A stretch of DNA of 64,000 bases from the NCBI GenBank assembly GCA_963724975.1, contig CAVRXB010000003.1, positions 620,001 to 684,000 of the forward strand, written 5' to 3'. Position numbers and translations under genes: made by a program. Below, piece by piece: positions 25,673-33,501 of this stretch (positions are counted from its first letter, which is position 1; each line of letters begins with the position of its first letter). The DNA is from CAIWHR01 sp963724975 (lineage in GTDB: Bacteria > Pseudomonadota > Gammaproteobacteria > Burkholderiales > Casimicrobiaceae). Under the pieces are notes generated by a model. The model did no database searches, was not told the origin of the DNA, and saw only the letters and a program-made list of their open reading frames with translations.

Positions 25673-26734
25673 TCAGGTGACGAACGTGCCGCGCTCGAAA
25701 TAACTTTGACCATTGACCGCTATCTGTACATCCGGCGCGACGAAGTCCAGATGCACGTTGGTGCTAAACCGCCAGGGGTTTCCGGGGTCCGCACCGAGTC
25801 CAACGTGAACTCCAGGCACGGCCTCGTTCGAGGGAGCAGCCCAGTCCCGGATCAGTGGTCCAGCCGCTGCCGCCATTCCGATCCCCACCTCCACGGCCCA
25901 GCTGAAGGCCTCGTGACTCCGAAAAATCGCCATAAAGTGCTGGGCAAGCGGACCACGGGAGCGAATACCGGCTAGCCTTCCAGCGACAAAGTCGAGGTCA
26001 AGCGGGTCTTCCGGGATGTGCCGGCCCAGTTCGAGTAGCGCGCGACAGGTTTCTTCCTCGAGGCGGACGCTGCGCAGCGGCAATAGATTGATACCGCCGG
26101 CACAGTAGAGAGTGCCGTCCACGCGCGATCCGTTGTAGAAGAGCTCGCTCCCCGGCGCGAAACGTATGTCGCCCTCGGCCAGCGGGCCGCAGAGCTCCAT
26201 CCATGGGAAGGGCCCGCGCAGCGTCAGCATTCGGTCGAGGTCAGGTCCCGAACGCACGCTGACGCTGTAGCCGGGGTCATTACCCAGAAGCTGGAAAAAA
26301 AGTTCTGCCTGCGCGCGTTCGGCGATCGGGTCGCCGGCGGTGAATCGCGCGAGCAGAAGCGACACCTGCTCATCGTGAAGGTCGAAACGCGGAAACTCGA
26401 AGCTTGTGTAGTCGACGCTGGTGGCTCCTCGCGCAAACCCGCCGGTCAGCAGATCGTCCGGAGAAGCGACCTGATCGCAGTAGTCGTGCAAGCTGATGTA
26501 GCGCCGCGATGGATCGTATAACTCCTGCAGCACATCAGCTCGATTGCGGACCTGGCGCACGTCGACCGTTATCAGGCGCGTGCCCGCGACGCAGTCCAGC
26601 CCCTCGAGAAACGGCTTGGGCAACGCAATATTGTGAAACAGGAGCGTAACGTGCTCTCGCCCGCCGGTGTCGAAGAACAGATGGTGTTCGAAAAACCGGC
26701 GGACGCCCTCGGCGCTGAGCGCGGGCTCGGTCAT
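25673..26734 (-). CDS. M29-like metallopeptidase homologue 1
   Basis: 353 residues, cytoplasmic. The C-terminal half follows M29 (AmpS/PepS) aminopeptidases: Glu197 (APGSELFYNGS, then VDGTLYC), Glu282 (WAVEVGIGM), His310 (PGVHVGLGAD) and His328-x-Asp330 (TNVHLDFVAP), matching all five metal ligands. The N-terminal 170 residues have diverged strongly. It is paralogous to the product of 27461-28606. Its ATG overlaps the stop of the 2OG oxygenase gene (ATGA). M29 enzymes are dimeric two-metal aminopeptidases; in this operon it could trim the modified peptide or have been recruited for another reaction. Assignment rests on ligand pattern, not on overall identity. Confidence 0.7.
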   Translation of the reverse strand: MTEPALSAEGVRRFFEHHLFFDTGGREHVTLLFHNIALPKPFLEGLDCVAGTRLITVDVRQVRNRADVLQELYDPSRRYISLHDYCDQVASPDDLLTGGFARGATSVDYTSFEFPRFDLHDEQVSLLLARFTAGDPIAERAQAELFFQLLGNDPGYSVSVRSGPDLDRMLTLRGPFPWMELCGPLAEGDIRFAPGSELFYNGSRVDGTLYCAGGINLLPLRSVRLEEETCRALLELGRHIPEDPLDLDFVAGRLAGIRSRGPLAQHFMAIFRSHEAFSWAVEVGIGMAAAAGPLIRDWAAPSNEAVPGVHVGLGADPGNPWRFSTNVHLDFVAPDVQIAVNGQSYFERGTFVT

Positions 26735-27456
26735 GCGTACTGCATCGTGAACGTGTAGCGCAGCCGGTCAGGCGCATCGCCCGAGATTTGCTCCACCCAA
26801 TGCACGGAACCGGCAAACGGCCTGAAGAGCACTGCGGTATTAAGTTGTGGCGCGACCCACGTCGTCGGCCCGGCGGCGTTCCATTGGAAGCCTGTCATGC
26901 CCCCATAGCGAGTGTCCCAGTTCCGTGTGAGGGAAAGGGATACGATCAGACCGTTCGCCCGCGTGCGGTCGGATGCATCCGTATGCGGTCGAAGGAAGGA
27001 CCACGGTCCCCAAGCCGTGAGGACGCTGCGATGGTCCTTCCGGGAGAGTACGACGCCGGTTAGCTGCTCCATCACGGCTATTGTTTCCTCCATGACGAAC
27101 AGATCGTGCAGCGCCTGGAGCATCGGAACCGGCTCGACTGGCCGATGATGTATGGTCACATACAGGCGTCCTTCCACGGGTTCGAAGAATTCATTGCGTA
27201 GGTCGTCGGGGTCGTCGAGCGGAGCGTGGCCGCAAAACGTGGCCAACCGCGCCTGGTCACAGCCGATCAGCGCTTGCTCAAGGAGTCGCTGGTCAAGGAA
27301 ATCCGTAACGATGACGAAGTCCGTAAGGGGCGTATTCCGCTGGAACGCGTCTCGTATCGACTCGGCTCCTGCCAATACGGCGGGGTTGATGGGAATCGCG
27401 GCGGAGAGGCGCACAGGTTGCTCCAAACGCGGCTCGCGGCGGACCGACCTCCACAT
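26731..27456 (-). CDS. 2-oxoglutarate/Fe(II)-dependent oxygenase (prolyl-hydroxylase-like)
   Basis: 241 residues. The double-stranded beta-helix core is in the C-terminal half: His158-x-Asp160 (SFLRPHTDASDRTR) and His219 (GSVHWVEQIS) bind iron, and an Arg in DRLRYTFTMQY binds the 2-oxoglutarate carboxylate. The stretch LIVSLSLTRNWDTRYGGMTGF is typical of P4H-type oxygenases. It should hydroxylate or desaturate a peptide or amino acid side chain. Set four bases after one M29-like gene and overlapping the next, it is clearly a component of the modified-peptide operon. Confidence 0.85.
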   Translation of the reverse strand: MWRSVRREPRLEQPVRLSAAIPINPAVLAGAESIRDAFQRNTPLTDFVIVTDFLDQRLLEQALIGCDQARLATFCGHAPLDDPDDLRNEFFEPVEGRLYVTIHHRPVEPVPMLQALHDLFVMEETIAVMEQLTGVVLSRKDHRSVLTAWGPWSFLRPHTDASDRTRANGLIVSLSLTRNWDTRYGGMTGFQWNAAGPTTWVAPQLNTAVLFRPFAGSVHWVEQISGDAPDRLRYTFTMQYA

Positions 27457-27460
27457 TGGA

Positions 27461-28606
27461 TCAACGGGAAGTTTTCATAAACAGACGGCCGTTCACGATG
27501 ATCTCAGTCGTCGCCGCCATCAGGTCGAGATGCACGAGCGCCTTGGCAGCGCCTTTGTCAGTTTCCGGATCCGGATCGCCGCCTAGACCGATGTGAACGC
27601 CCGGTCGCCCCTCGTTGCCAGCCGCCGCCCACCGATGTTCATAGCGGGCGCAGGCGTGGTTGAACGCTATACCGACCTCTGTCAGAGTGCGATATGCCTC
27701 GTCCTCGAGTAGCTCCGAGAGCAGATCAAAGCCAAGGCCGGCACCCGCCACCCGCTCGACGCGGCCATTCTGTATGTGGAACGTCAGTGGGGACTTTTCG
27801 ACCTGCTCGCCAAGCGGCAGCAGCCGTGCGGCTTCGGCAGCCGCATGCGGGCGCTGCGCCACCGCGAGAATCGCGCCGTCTACGGTGAAAGCGCCATTGG
27901 TGGCAGCGCCAACGTAGGCTGTTTCGCCTCCGGGCAGGATTCGCCGCTCGCCGGGGCTGAGCCGCCCGCCGAGATCGAACCACGGCGCGGTGTCGTGAAT
28001 GGTGAGCCGGGCGTGTGGCGTGCACACGATGACCTCGTAGGGCGATCGCTCGCCGAGCAGATCGAAGAACATTCCCGCGATGCGCTCCTGCTCGGCGTAA
28101 TCGGCATCCATGACCAAACGGAGTAGTGCGCTCGCTTGCTCGCGCTGGAACCCCGACTCCCGCCAAGGAAGCTCCAGCCGCGCGAAATCGCCGCGGCCGA
28201 GCGCACCGACGAACTCGTTTGCTACTAAGAGCCCGGCTTCCGTACACGCCAGTACTTGAAGGGAAATGTAGTCACGATCGGTCTGGACGCCGGCATCGGC
28301 AAGCGCAGCGCGCAACGCATCAACGCCTGCGTCAAGCCGTGAGAACAGGGCACGCGTATGGCCGCCGTCAAGGTCGGCGAGGATGCTTGCAGCGTCGACT
28401 TCTGGCAGATCGAAATCTGAGAGAAAGACCGTCACGTGACGGTCTTCACTCAGATTCAATAACCCGCGGAAGCCACGTGTCCCGCCGGCCGGCAGGACAT
28501 TCTGCTGCGCACCAAATTGTGAACTCGGCTGCACAAGGTCGACGAGCGCGCATACACCGGCTTGGCTGTCACGATGATTCGTCCTCGGACCGTATTGCTC
28601 GCGCAA
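27461..28606 (-). CDS. M29-like metallopeptidase homologue 2
   Basis: 381 residues from a TTG start whose exact position is uncertain. The M29 ligands are Glu228 (LPGGETAYVGA, then VDGAILAV), Glu310 (LTEVGIAFNHA), His338 (PGVHIGLGGD) and His359-x-Asp361 (LVHLDLMAAT). The N-terminus (ALVDLVQPSSQFGAQQNVLPAG) also resembles the family. It shares the downstream pattern with homologue 1, so the two probably arose by duplication within the operon and may form a heterodimer, since M29 enzymes are dimers. Function in peptide maturation is inference. Confidence 0.7.
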   Translation of the reverse strand: MREQYGPRTNHRDSQAGVCALVDLVQPSSQFGAQQNVLPAGGTRGFRGLLNLSEDRHVTVFLSDFDLPEVDAASILADLDGGHTRALFSRLDAGVDALRAALADAGVQTDRDYISLQVLACTEAGLLVANEFVGALGRGDFARLELPWRESGFQREQASALLRLVMDADYAEQERIAGMFFDLLGERSPYEVIVCTPHARLTIHDTAPWFDLGGRLSPGERRILPGGETAYVGAATNGAFTVDGAILAVAQRPHAAAEAARLLPLGEQVEKSPLTFHIQNGRVERVAGAGLGFDLLSELLEDEAYRTLTEVGIAFNHACARYEHRWAAAGNEGRPGVHIGLGGDPDPETDKGAAKALVHLDLMAATTEIIVNGRLFMKTSR

Positions 28607-28726
28607 TGGCCGCTGACACCTCGGGTCGCTTCTCTCTGCCCCTAGGAACGAACATGCACAGCCGATCCGATGGGTGCCAGGCAGTAGGCGGTCAGGGGTG
28701 CTACGGCGGTGGCGTGGCTGTAGCGG

Positions 28727-29047
28727 TCAGGGTTGCGGCGACGTAGCGTCGCGCAGCGAGACGCGAGGATCGGCGATGGCGTAAATCGATGTACCGGTAG
28801 ATCGGATCCGCAGGCCGCCATATTGCAGCGTGGTCATCTTCTGCACGAAGTCAGGTTGCCGTCCCGGCGCAGGCTCAACGCGCGGCTTCGCAGGGGACTG
28901 TCCGCTTGCAGTGGGCTGCGAGCCGGGCTTGCGCCAAGTGCCCTCCAGGACCGCCAGATCGGCGACCTCTTGCGTCGTAAGGTCCATCAGTTGGAACCCA
29001 TTCTCGGGATCGTAAATGAGCGCGAAGTTACCAGGCTGAACTGCCAT
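28727..29047 (-). CDS. Unknown 106-residue protein of the RiPP operon
   Basis: A strong ribosome site (GAGGAGG, five bases before the ATG at 29047) shows that this is a real gene. The first 35 residues look folded (NFALIYDPENGFQLMDLTTQ, then EVADLAVLEG). A Pro/Ser-rich linker follows at about 40-66, then a short C-terminal part with KMTTLQYGGLRIRSTG and a Ser/Pro-rich end. There are no Cys residues. It might be a precursor with an unusually long leader, or a small recognition or chaperone protein for the 40-residue peptide. It is the second gene of the operon. Confidence 0.75.
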   Translation of the reverse strand: MAVQPGNFALIYDPENGFQLMDLTTQEVADLAVLEGTWRKPGSQPTASGQSPAKPRVEPAPGRQPDFVQKMTTLQYGGLRIRSTGTSIYAIADPRVSLRDATSPQP

Positions 29048-29140
29048 GAGAGCCTCCTCAATGGATCGTTGGCACTCGGGGTCTGCGGGCGAACGGCGGA
29101 CATTTTGGCGATGTGCAGCTCCCCGGGAGCGAGTTGTAGC

Positions 29141-29263
29141 CTACGCTGCTCCGATTAGGTCCGCAAGCCCGATGATCGCGCTCACGTCTGACCTGAAGAA
29201 CCGGCAAGGCTTCGGGTGTTCGATTGCCACTCGGAGTCCCGCGGGTTCCGTTACGGTGCTCAT
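29141..29263 (-). CDS. 40-residue peptide, candidate RiPP precursor
   Basis: The ATG at 29263 has AGGAG eight bases upstream, good for a gene this short. The peptide starts MSTVTEPAGLRVAIEHPKPC and continues FFRSDVSAIIGLADLIGAA after one Arg. Cys20, Phe22, Phe23 and the hydrophobic C-terminal half (IIGLADLIGAA) could be a core, the first 19 residues a leader. An in-frame ATG at 29296 would add 11 residues but lacks a ribosome site. It is the first gene of an operon with YcaO, TfuA and a 2OG oxygenase, which is the usual place for a precursor. Which residues are modified cannot be seen. Confidence 0.6.
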   Translation of the reverse strand: MSTVTEPAGLRVAIEHPKPCRFFRSDVSAIIGLADLIGAA

Positions 29264-29762
29264 CGACTGACTCCTATCTTTCCCATGAAGAGACATTATT
29301 GGGAATGTTGGGTGGGCACACCGGCTATCGAAGCGGGCAACGGTCTGGGCCGCATACCGTAATCAAGTGTTTGCCGTATGGCCATGAATACCGCCACTGT
29401 CGGGGCTATCGAGGGCCGAAATCCGGTGGGGTTTTCGGTATGGGGCGCGGCGGTAGGTCGAACGTACGGTGGCGCTCCACGCCGACGATGCTCGCTCCTG
29501 GAACGGCCGCGGGCCGGTCGCGATCACGGTTGCGAGTTCGTGCTATTCCGCCTGATCCAAGCCCAGCTCGGCTCTTCGTACCACGGCCCAAGCCTTCACC
29601 GCCGCTGGTAGAGCTTTCCGATTTTCGACACTCGATAATCCACACTGATCGCCATCATCAGAACTTGCGATTGGCACATGCTGGCGTAAGTCCCTATCCT
29701 GCGGATTGTGCGGTGCAGCAAAAGTTGCCTTGATCGCTGAAACAAAAGAGCGAGGATGTGTT
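29264..29762. other. Gene-free divergent region between the RiPP operon and DUF599 gene
   Basis: About 500 bp without a convincing gene on either strand; short open frames here have no ribosome site. It must contain the promoters of both divergent units, but no clear -35/-10 pair or operator could be picked out by eye. Confidence 0.5.
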
Positions 29763-30512
29763 ATGCCCAAGAGTCATTTGATCGATTTATTCGTGCTCAT
29801 CTGGTTCGTCGCCTGCTGGGCCGGGTATACCTACTTTGCCGAGCGCAAGTCGGCGAGGAAGGCAAGCCTTGTCGTGGCGATGCGTCTCTATCGGCGCGAG
29901 TGGTTCAAACGCGTGCTCCAGCACGAGAACCGCATCGCCGACGTTGCGGCGTTCAATAGCTTGCTAACCCGCGCGACCTTCTTCGCCTCGACAGCGATAC
30001 TTATCCTGGGCGGGCTCGTCGCCATGCTGGGAACCACGGATCGCGTCACGGACGTCGTCGCCGAACTGCCGTTTGCGCGGCCGGAGTCCGAACTCTTCTC
30101 GCGAATCAAGATCATCCTGCTGATCGGCGTGTTCGTGTACACGTTTTTCAAGTTCACATGGTCGATTCGCCAATATAACTTCTGCACTATCTTGGTCGGG
30201 GCTGCTCCGCTCACGAAAGAGCCGCAGGAACACGACGACTACGTAGACACGATGACCCAAGTGGCGAGTCGCGCCGCGGAGGACTTCAACCAAGGCCTGC
30301 GCGCGTTCTATTTTGCATTTGCGGCCATCGCGTGGTTCTTCCACCCGTGGTTATCGGTGGCCAGTTCCGCGCTGGTGGTGTACATCCTGCATCAGCGTGA
30401 GTTCCAATCGAGGACGCTCCATGCGCTCACCGGCCTGAGCACGGTAAGGCGATCTCTGCACCTCCCGGAAAACACGTTTCGGGAACTGCGCTTGAATCCA
30501 CGCGTTGCTTAG
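29763..30512 (+). CDS. DUF599-family membrane protein
   Basis: 249 residues with four predicted membrane helices (about 8-24, 72-94, 116-135 and 198-225). The family signature RREWFKRVLQHENRIADVAAFNSLL and the segment FTWSIRQYNFCTILVGAAP are recognisable as DUF599. The ATG at 29763 follows GCGAGGA. Members are inner-membrane proteins of unknown function. It is divergent from the RiPP operon and not obviously linked to it. Confidence 0.85.
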   Translation: MPKSHLIDLFVLIWFVACWAGYTYFAERKSARKASLVVAMRLYRREWFKRVLQHENRIADVAAFNSLLTRATFFASTAILILGGLVAMLGTTDRVTDVVAELPFARPESELFSRIKIILLIGVFVYTFFKFTWSIRQYNFCTILVGAAPLTKEPQEHDDYVDTMTQVASRAAEDFNQGLRAFYFAFAAIAWFFHPWLSVASSALVVYILHQREFQSRTLHALTGLSTVRRSLHLPENTFRELRLNPRVA

Positions 30513-30633
30513 AGGCGTTCCCCGCGCCCTCGCCGAGTCTGCCTGCACGCACGCGGGCGATGGAAGGCAAGGTTGCAACGTCACGCGAACTCCAAGACCT
30601 TGCATGACAGACGTCAGGTATTGACGTACCGGA

Positions 30634-30753
30634 AGCTATATCAATCTGCGCGGATTCTCCGCTTCGGTGATCGGCAGTCAGTTTGTCGCCTACGTCGCGG
30701 TGGACTCGCTGGATGAAGCCAAAAAGGCGCTGGAGATTCTCAACAAAGCCTGA
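30634..30753 (+). pseudogene. C-terminal gene fragment at the edge of an IS3 remnant
   Basis: The frame YINLRGFSASVIGSQFVAYVAVDSLDEAKKALEILNKA ends in a stop at 30753, a few bases from the truncated IS3 element. It has protein-like composition and a natural end but no start. It looks like the tail of a small alpha/beta protein whose front is gone. I do not recognise the family. Confidence 0.45.
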
Positions 30754-31274
30754 AGCCACACGATCACGCGCTCTTTCGGTTTGCGCCGCCACAGCGCCAT
30801 CAGGAGCGCGTCGAGAACCAGTTCGCGCGCCAGCGTCGGCTTCATCGACCAGCCGATGATTTTGCGTGCATACAGGTCCATGACGACCGCGAGATACAGC
30901 CATCCCTGCCAGGTTCTGATGTAGGTGATATCGGTGACCCACGCGCGGTCAGGAGCAGTGACTGTGAAGTCGCGATTGAGCCGGTTCGGCGCCAGGATCG
31001 AGGGCCGCCCAGCAATCGACCGTGGCGCTTTGTAGCCCCGTATCGCCTTGATCTTGTGGCGGCGCATGATCCGCGCCACGCGATGCTTGCCGCAGGTTTC
31101 GCCGGCTTCGCGCAGATCTCCGAAGACTCGAGGCGCGCCGTACACACCGCCGCTGACGGTGTAGGAATCGCGGATGAGCCCGAGGAGGCGCTCATCTTCA
31201 ATCGCGCGATCTGATAGCGGCTTATGGAGCCACTTATAGAAGCCCGCACGCGCGACGCGCAGCACGCGGCACAT
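30754..31274 (-). pseudogene. IS3-family transposase OrfB, 3' truncated
   Basis: The HTH_21/rve part is well conserved: GVYGAPRVFGDLREAGETCGKHRVARIMR, then DRAWVTDITYIRTWQGWLYLAVVMDLYARKIIGWSM with the first catalytic Asp. The sequence departs from the family after RRKPKERVIV, before the second Asp and the Glu, so it cannot be active. In intact IS3 elements OrfB is made by a -1 frameshift from OrfA. Confidence 0.85.
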
Positions 31275-31290
31275 CGTGGCGACCCTGAAC

Positions 31291-31605
31291 TCATGCCGGT
31301 GCTCGTTGATAAAACGGTACCTTACTCGGGCTCCCTGGCAAAGTACCGCGCGGCTTTTTTTGGATATCGCGTTCTTCTTCGGTCCGATGCAGCTGGGCCC
31401 GCAGCTTCAATATCTCGCTCTTCGCTTCAATCAGCTCGGAGGCTTGTTTCTCGGTCTTGTCGGGAGTGACAGCCTTCACCCATTGGTAAAGGCTGTGGCT
31501 CGAAACGCCGAGCCGGGCCGAGACTTCCGCAACCGAATAACCGCGATCAACAATCTGGCGAACGGCTTCTTGCTTGAATTCCGGGGTGAACCGCTGGGTA
31601 CTCAT
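31291..31605 (-). CDS. IS3-family transposase OrfA
   Basis: 104 residues. The N-terminal HTH (RFTPEFKQEAVRQIVDRGYS, then VAEVSARLGVSSHSLYQWVK) is followed by the leucine-zipper coiled coil (ELIEAKSEILKLRAQLHRTEEERDI). The C-terminus (QKKPRGTLPGSPSKVPF) differs from the usual LKKAARYFAKE ending, indicating a frame change within the programmed-frameshift region. OrfA alone binds the ends but does not transpose. Confidence 0.85.
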   Translation of the reverse strand: MSTQRFTPEFKQEAVRQIVDRGYSVAEVSARLGVSSHSLYQWVKAVTPDKTEKQASELIEAKSEILKLRAQLHRTEEERDIQKKPRGTLPGSPSKVPFYQRAPA

Positions 31606-31852
31606 GGACCTCCTCCTATGCTCAAATCATAGGCGCGGAGTGCTCACGAAACCCGGGGAAGTCCAAATGAGATTACCTCGTGTCCACCAAATGCTGGGAA
31701 GTCCATTACGGCCAAGAGCGGACTGTCAAGGACCTTGCCCCAAAGCGGACGATTCGCGCCATGTGTCCATAACCATTTCGCTCACCGGCCGCACTATCAT
31801 CACGTCTGCGTCATTCGTCCAGTTCCCAACGCGGCTCGCGCAAGGAGTCCAC

Positions 31853-32335
31853 ATGACTGATCACCGAGATCCTGCTGCCGTCAAAGCCGAGCTTGATCGG
31901 CTGACCGAAGGCTTTTTTCATGCCGTGTCATTCGAGGAAGGTTCATTTCCTCACTACGAAAGCATCTACGGGCTTTTCATCGAGGCTGGTCTTCTGATCA
32001 AGAACACCGCTTCGACGCCAGAGATATCCACAGTCAGTCAATTCATCGAGTTACGGCTGGCAGCAGTCCGTTCCGGCGAGCTAACTCGTTTCAACGAAGC
32101 TGAGCTTTGCGAAACCACAGAGATTTTCGGGAACGTCGCGCATCGCTTCAATTCGTACTCGAAGTCCGGCACCCTGAGGGGGGTCCCTTTCACGGCCCGC
32201 GGCATGATCTCCGCCCAATTTGTACAAACTCCTGCAGGTTGGAGGATTAGCGCGATGGCGTGGGACGACGAACGTCCCGGTCTTTCAATCCCGGAGCATT
32301 ACGAACAGGGACGACCCCCGACTTCTGAGCGATAG
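31853..32335 (+). CDS. SnoaL/NTF2-like small protein
   Basis: 160 residues. The ATG at 31853 follows AAGGAG at seven bases. The cone-fold pattern is recognisable: a long first helix (DPAAVKAELDRLTEGFFHAVS), YESIYGLFIEAGLLIKN, and a C-terminal strand pair ending in GWRISAMAWDDERPGLSIPEHY. No catalytic residues are evident. There is no signal peptide. The gene stands alone between the IS3 remnant and the efflux operon; its ligand or reaction is unknown. Confidence 0.75.
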   Translation: MTDHRDPAAVKAELDRLTEGFFHAVSFEEGSFPHYESIYGLFIEAGLLIKNTASTPEISTVSQFIELRLAAVRSGELTRFNEAELCETTEIFGNVAHRFNSYSKSGTLRGVPFTARGMISAQFVQTPAGWRISAMAWDDERPGLSIPEHYEQGRPPTSER

Positions 32336-32478
32336 CACTTCCGTGTTCGAGCACAGAGTCGGTGGGGCACCGTGGACGACTCTCGGCCAGAATCGTCGAC
32401 CGGAAGCGCTCCTCGCCTGGTTCATGGCAGGCGCGCTGGACGATAATGGCGTATGGAATCCGGCGACCAATAAGAAAA

Positions 32479-33501
32479 ATGCGAAAGAGCGGGATCTGGA
32501 TTCTCATTGTCGTCGTGCTGGTCGCGGCGGCGGGCGGCGCCTGGTGGTGGCTCGACGGGCCGATCGCGGTGAGTGTCGTGGCGCCGACGCGCGGACCCGC
32601 AGTCGACGCGATCTATGCGACCGGTACCGTCGAGCCGACCGTCATGCTGCCGATCGCTCCGCGCGTGGCCGGCCGCCTGCTCGAGCTCGAAGCCGACGAA
32701 GGAACCGGTGTCCACAAGGGGCAGCTCCTCGCGCGGCTCGACGACGCCGATCTCGCGAGCACGGTCGATGAGCTCGAAGCGCGCGCCAAGTTTGCGCAGT
32801 CGCAGTACGATCGCGCGGAGAGCCTCGTGCGCCAAGGCTTCATGGCGAAGGCGGAGACCGACCGGACCCGTGCCGACTTGGATGCAGCTCAAGCCGCAGT
32901 CAAGCGCGCACGCGCTCAGCGCGACTACATGTCGCTGGTCGCGCCGGCCGATGGCCTGATCATCCGTCGCGACGGAGAGATCGGCCAGTACATCCCGGCC
33001 GGCCAGGCGGTTTTCGTCCTGTCGTGCTGCGCGCCGCTTCGCGTAACGGCTGAAGTCGACGAAGAGGACATCGCCCGCGTGCATGTCGGACAGAAGGTCG
33101 TGCTGCGCGCCGATGCGCTGCCGGGCCGGTTGTTGAACGCGGCGGTGAGCGAGGTCACGCCGAAAGGCGATCCGGTGGCGCGGAGTTACCGCGTGCGCAT
33201 CAAGCTCGCGAACCCGGACGAGCTGAAAGTCGGCATGACCGTCGACGCGAACCTGATTGTCGCTGAGCGCGACAACGCTCTGCTCGTACCCGCGACGGCT
33301 GTCCAGGGCGACGCCGTATGGGTCGTCAGCGACGGACGATTGCATCGGCAGCCGGTGCGCGTGGGTGTCGCCGGCTCCGCTCGCATCGAAATCATGAGCG
33401 GGCTCGCGCCGGACGCGCTCGTCGTCGATTCGCCCGGTCCAGACCTGCGCGAGGGACGCCGCGCGCGGGTGCGCGCAACTCAACCGACAGTAACGAAGTG
33501 A
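32479..33501 (+). CDS. Periplasmic adaptor (MFP/HlyD family) of an ABC efflux system
   Basis: 340 residues from the ATG at 32479. One N-terminal membrane helix (WILIVVVLVAAAGGAWWWL) anchors it in the inner membrane. The lipoyl half-motifs (APRVAGRLLELEADEGTGVHKGQLLARLDDADL and APADGLIIRRDGEIGQYIPAG) flank a coiled-coil hairpin at about 85-135, then the beta-barrel region PLRVTAEVDEEDIARVHVGQKV. It starts an operon with the permease and ATPase, as in MacAB-like efflux. No TolC-type outer membrane gene is adjacent. The stop overlaps the next start by one base. Confidence 0.93.
   Translation: MRKSGIWILIVVVLVAAAGGAWWWLDGPIAVSVVAPTRGPAVDAIYATGTVEPTVMLPIAPRVAGRLLELEADEGTGVHKGQLLARLDDADLASTVDELEARAKFAQSQYDRAESLVRQGFMAKAETDRTRADLDAAQAAVKRARAQRDYMSLVAPADGLIIRRDGEIGQYIPAGQAVFVLSCCAPLRVTAEVDEEDIARVHVGQKVVLRADALPGRLLNAAVSEVTPKGDPVARSYRVRIKLANPDELKVGMTVDANLIVAERDNALLVPATAVQGDAVWVVSDGRLHRQPVRVGVAGSARIEIMSGLAPDALVVDSPGPDLREGRRARVRATQPTVTK

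Larger units (their letters stand above)
30754..31640 (-). mobile_element. Truncated IS3-family insertion sequence
   Basis: It contains orfA (31291-31605, with a GGAGGAGG ribosome site) and the first 170 or so codons of orfB. OrfB loses homology after KERVIV near 30757, before the last catalytic Glu, so the element has lost its 3' third. Outer ends could not be placed exactly and no inverted-repeat pair remains. Confidence 0.8.

Noticed and set aside
28569..28655. 28-codon minus-strand frame (MFVPRGREKRPEV) between the 106-residue protein and the first M29-like gene, as another precursor
   Set aside because: Weak ribosome site, Arg-rich composition and overlap with the M29-like start.
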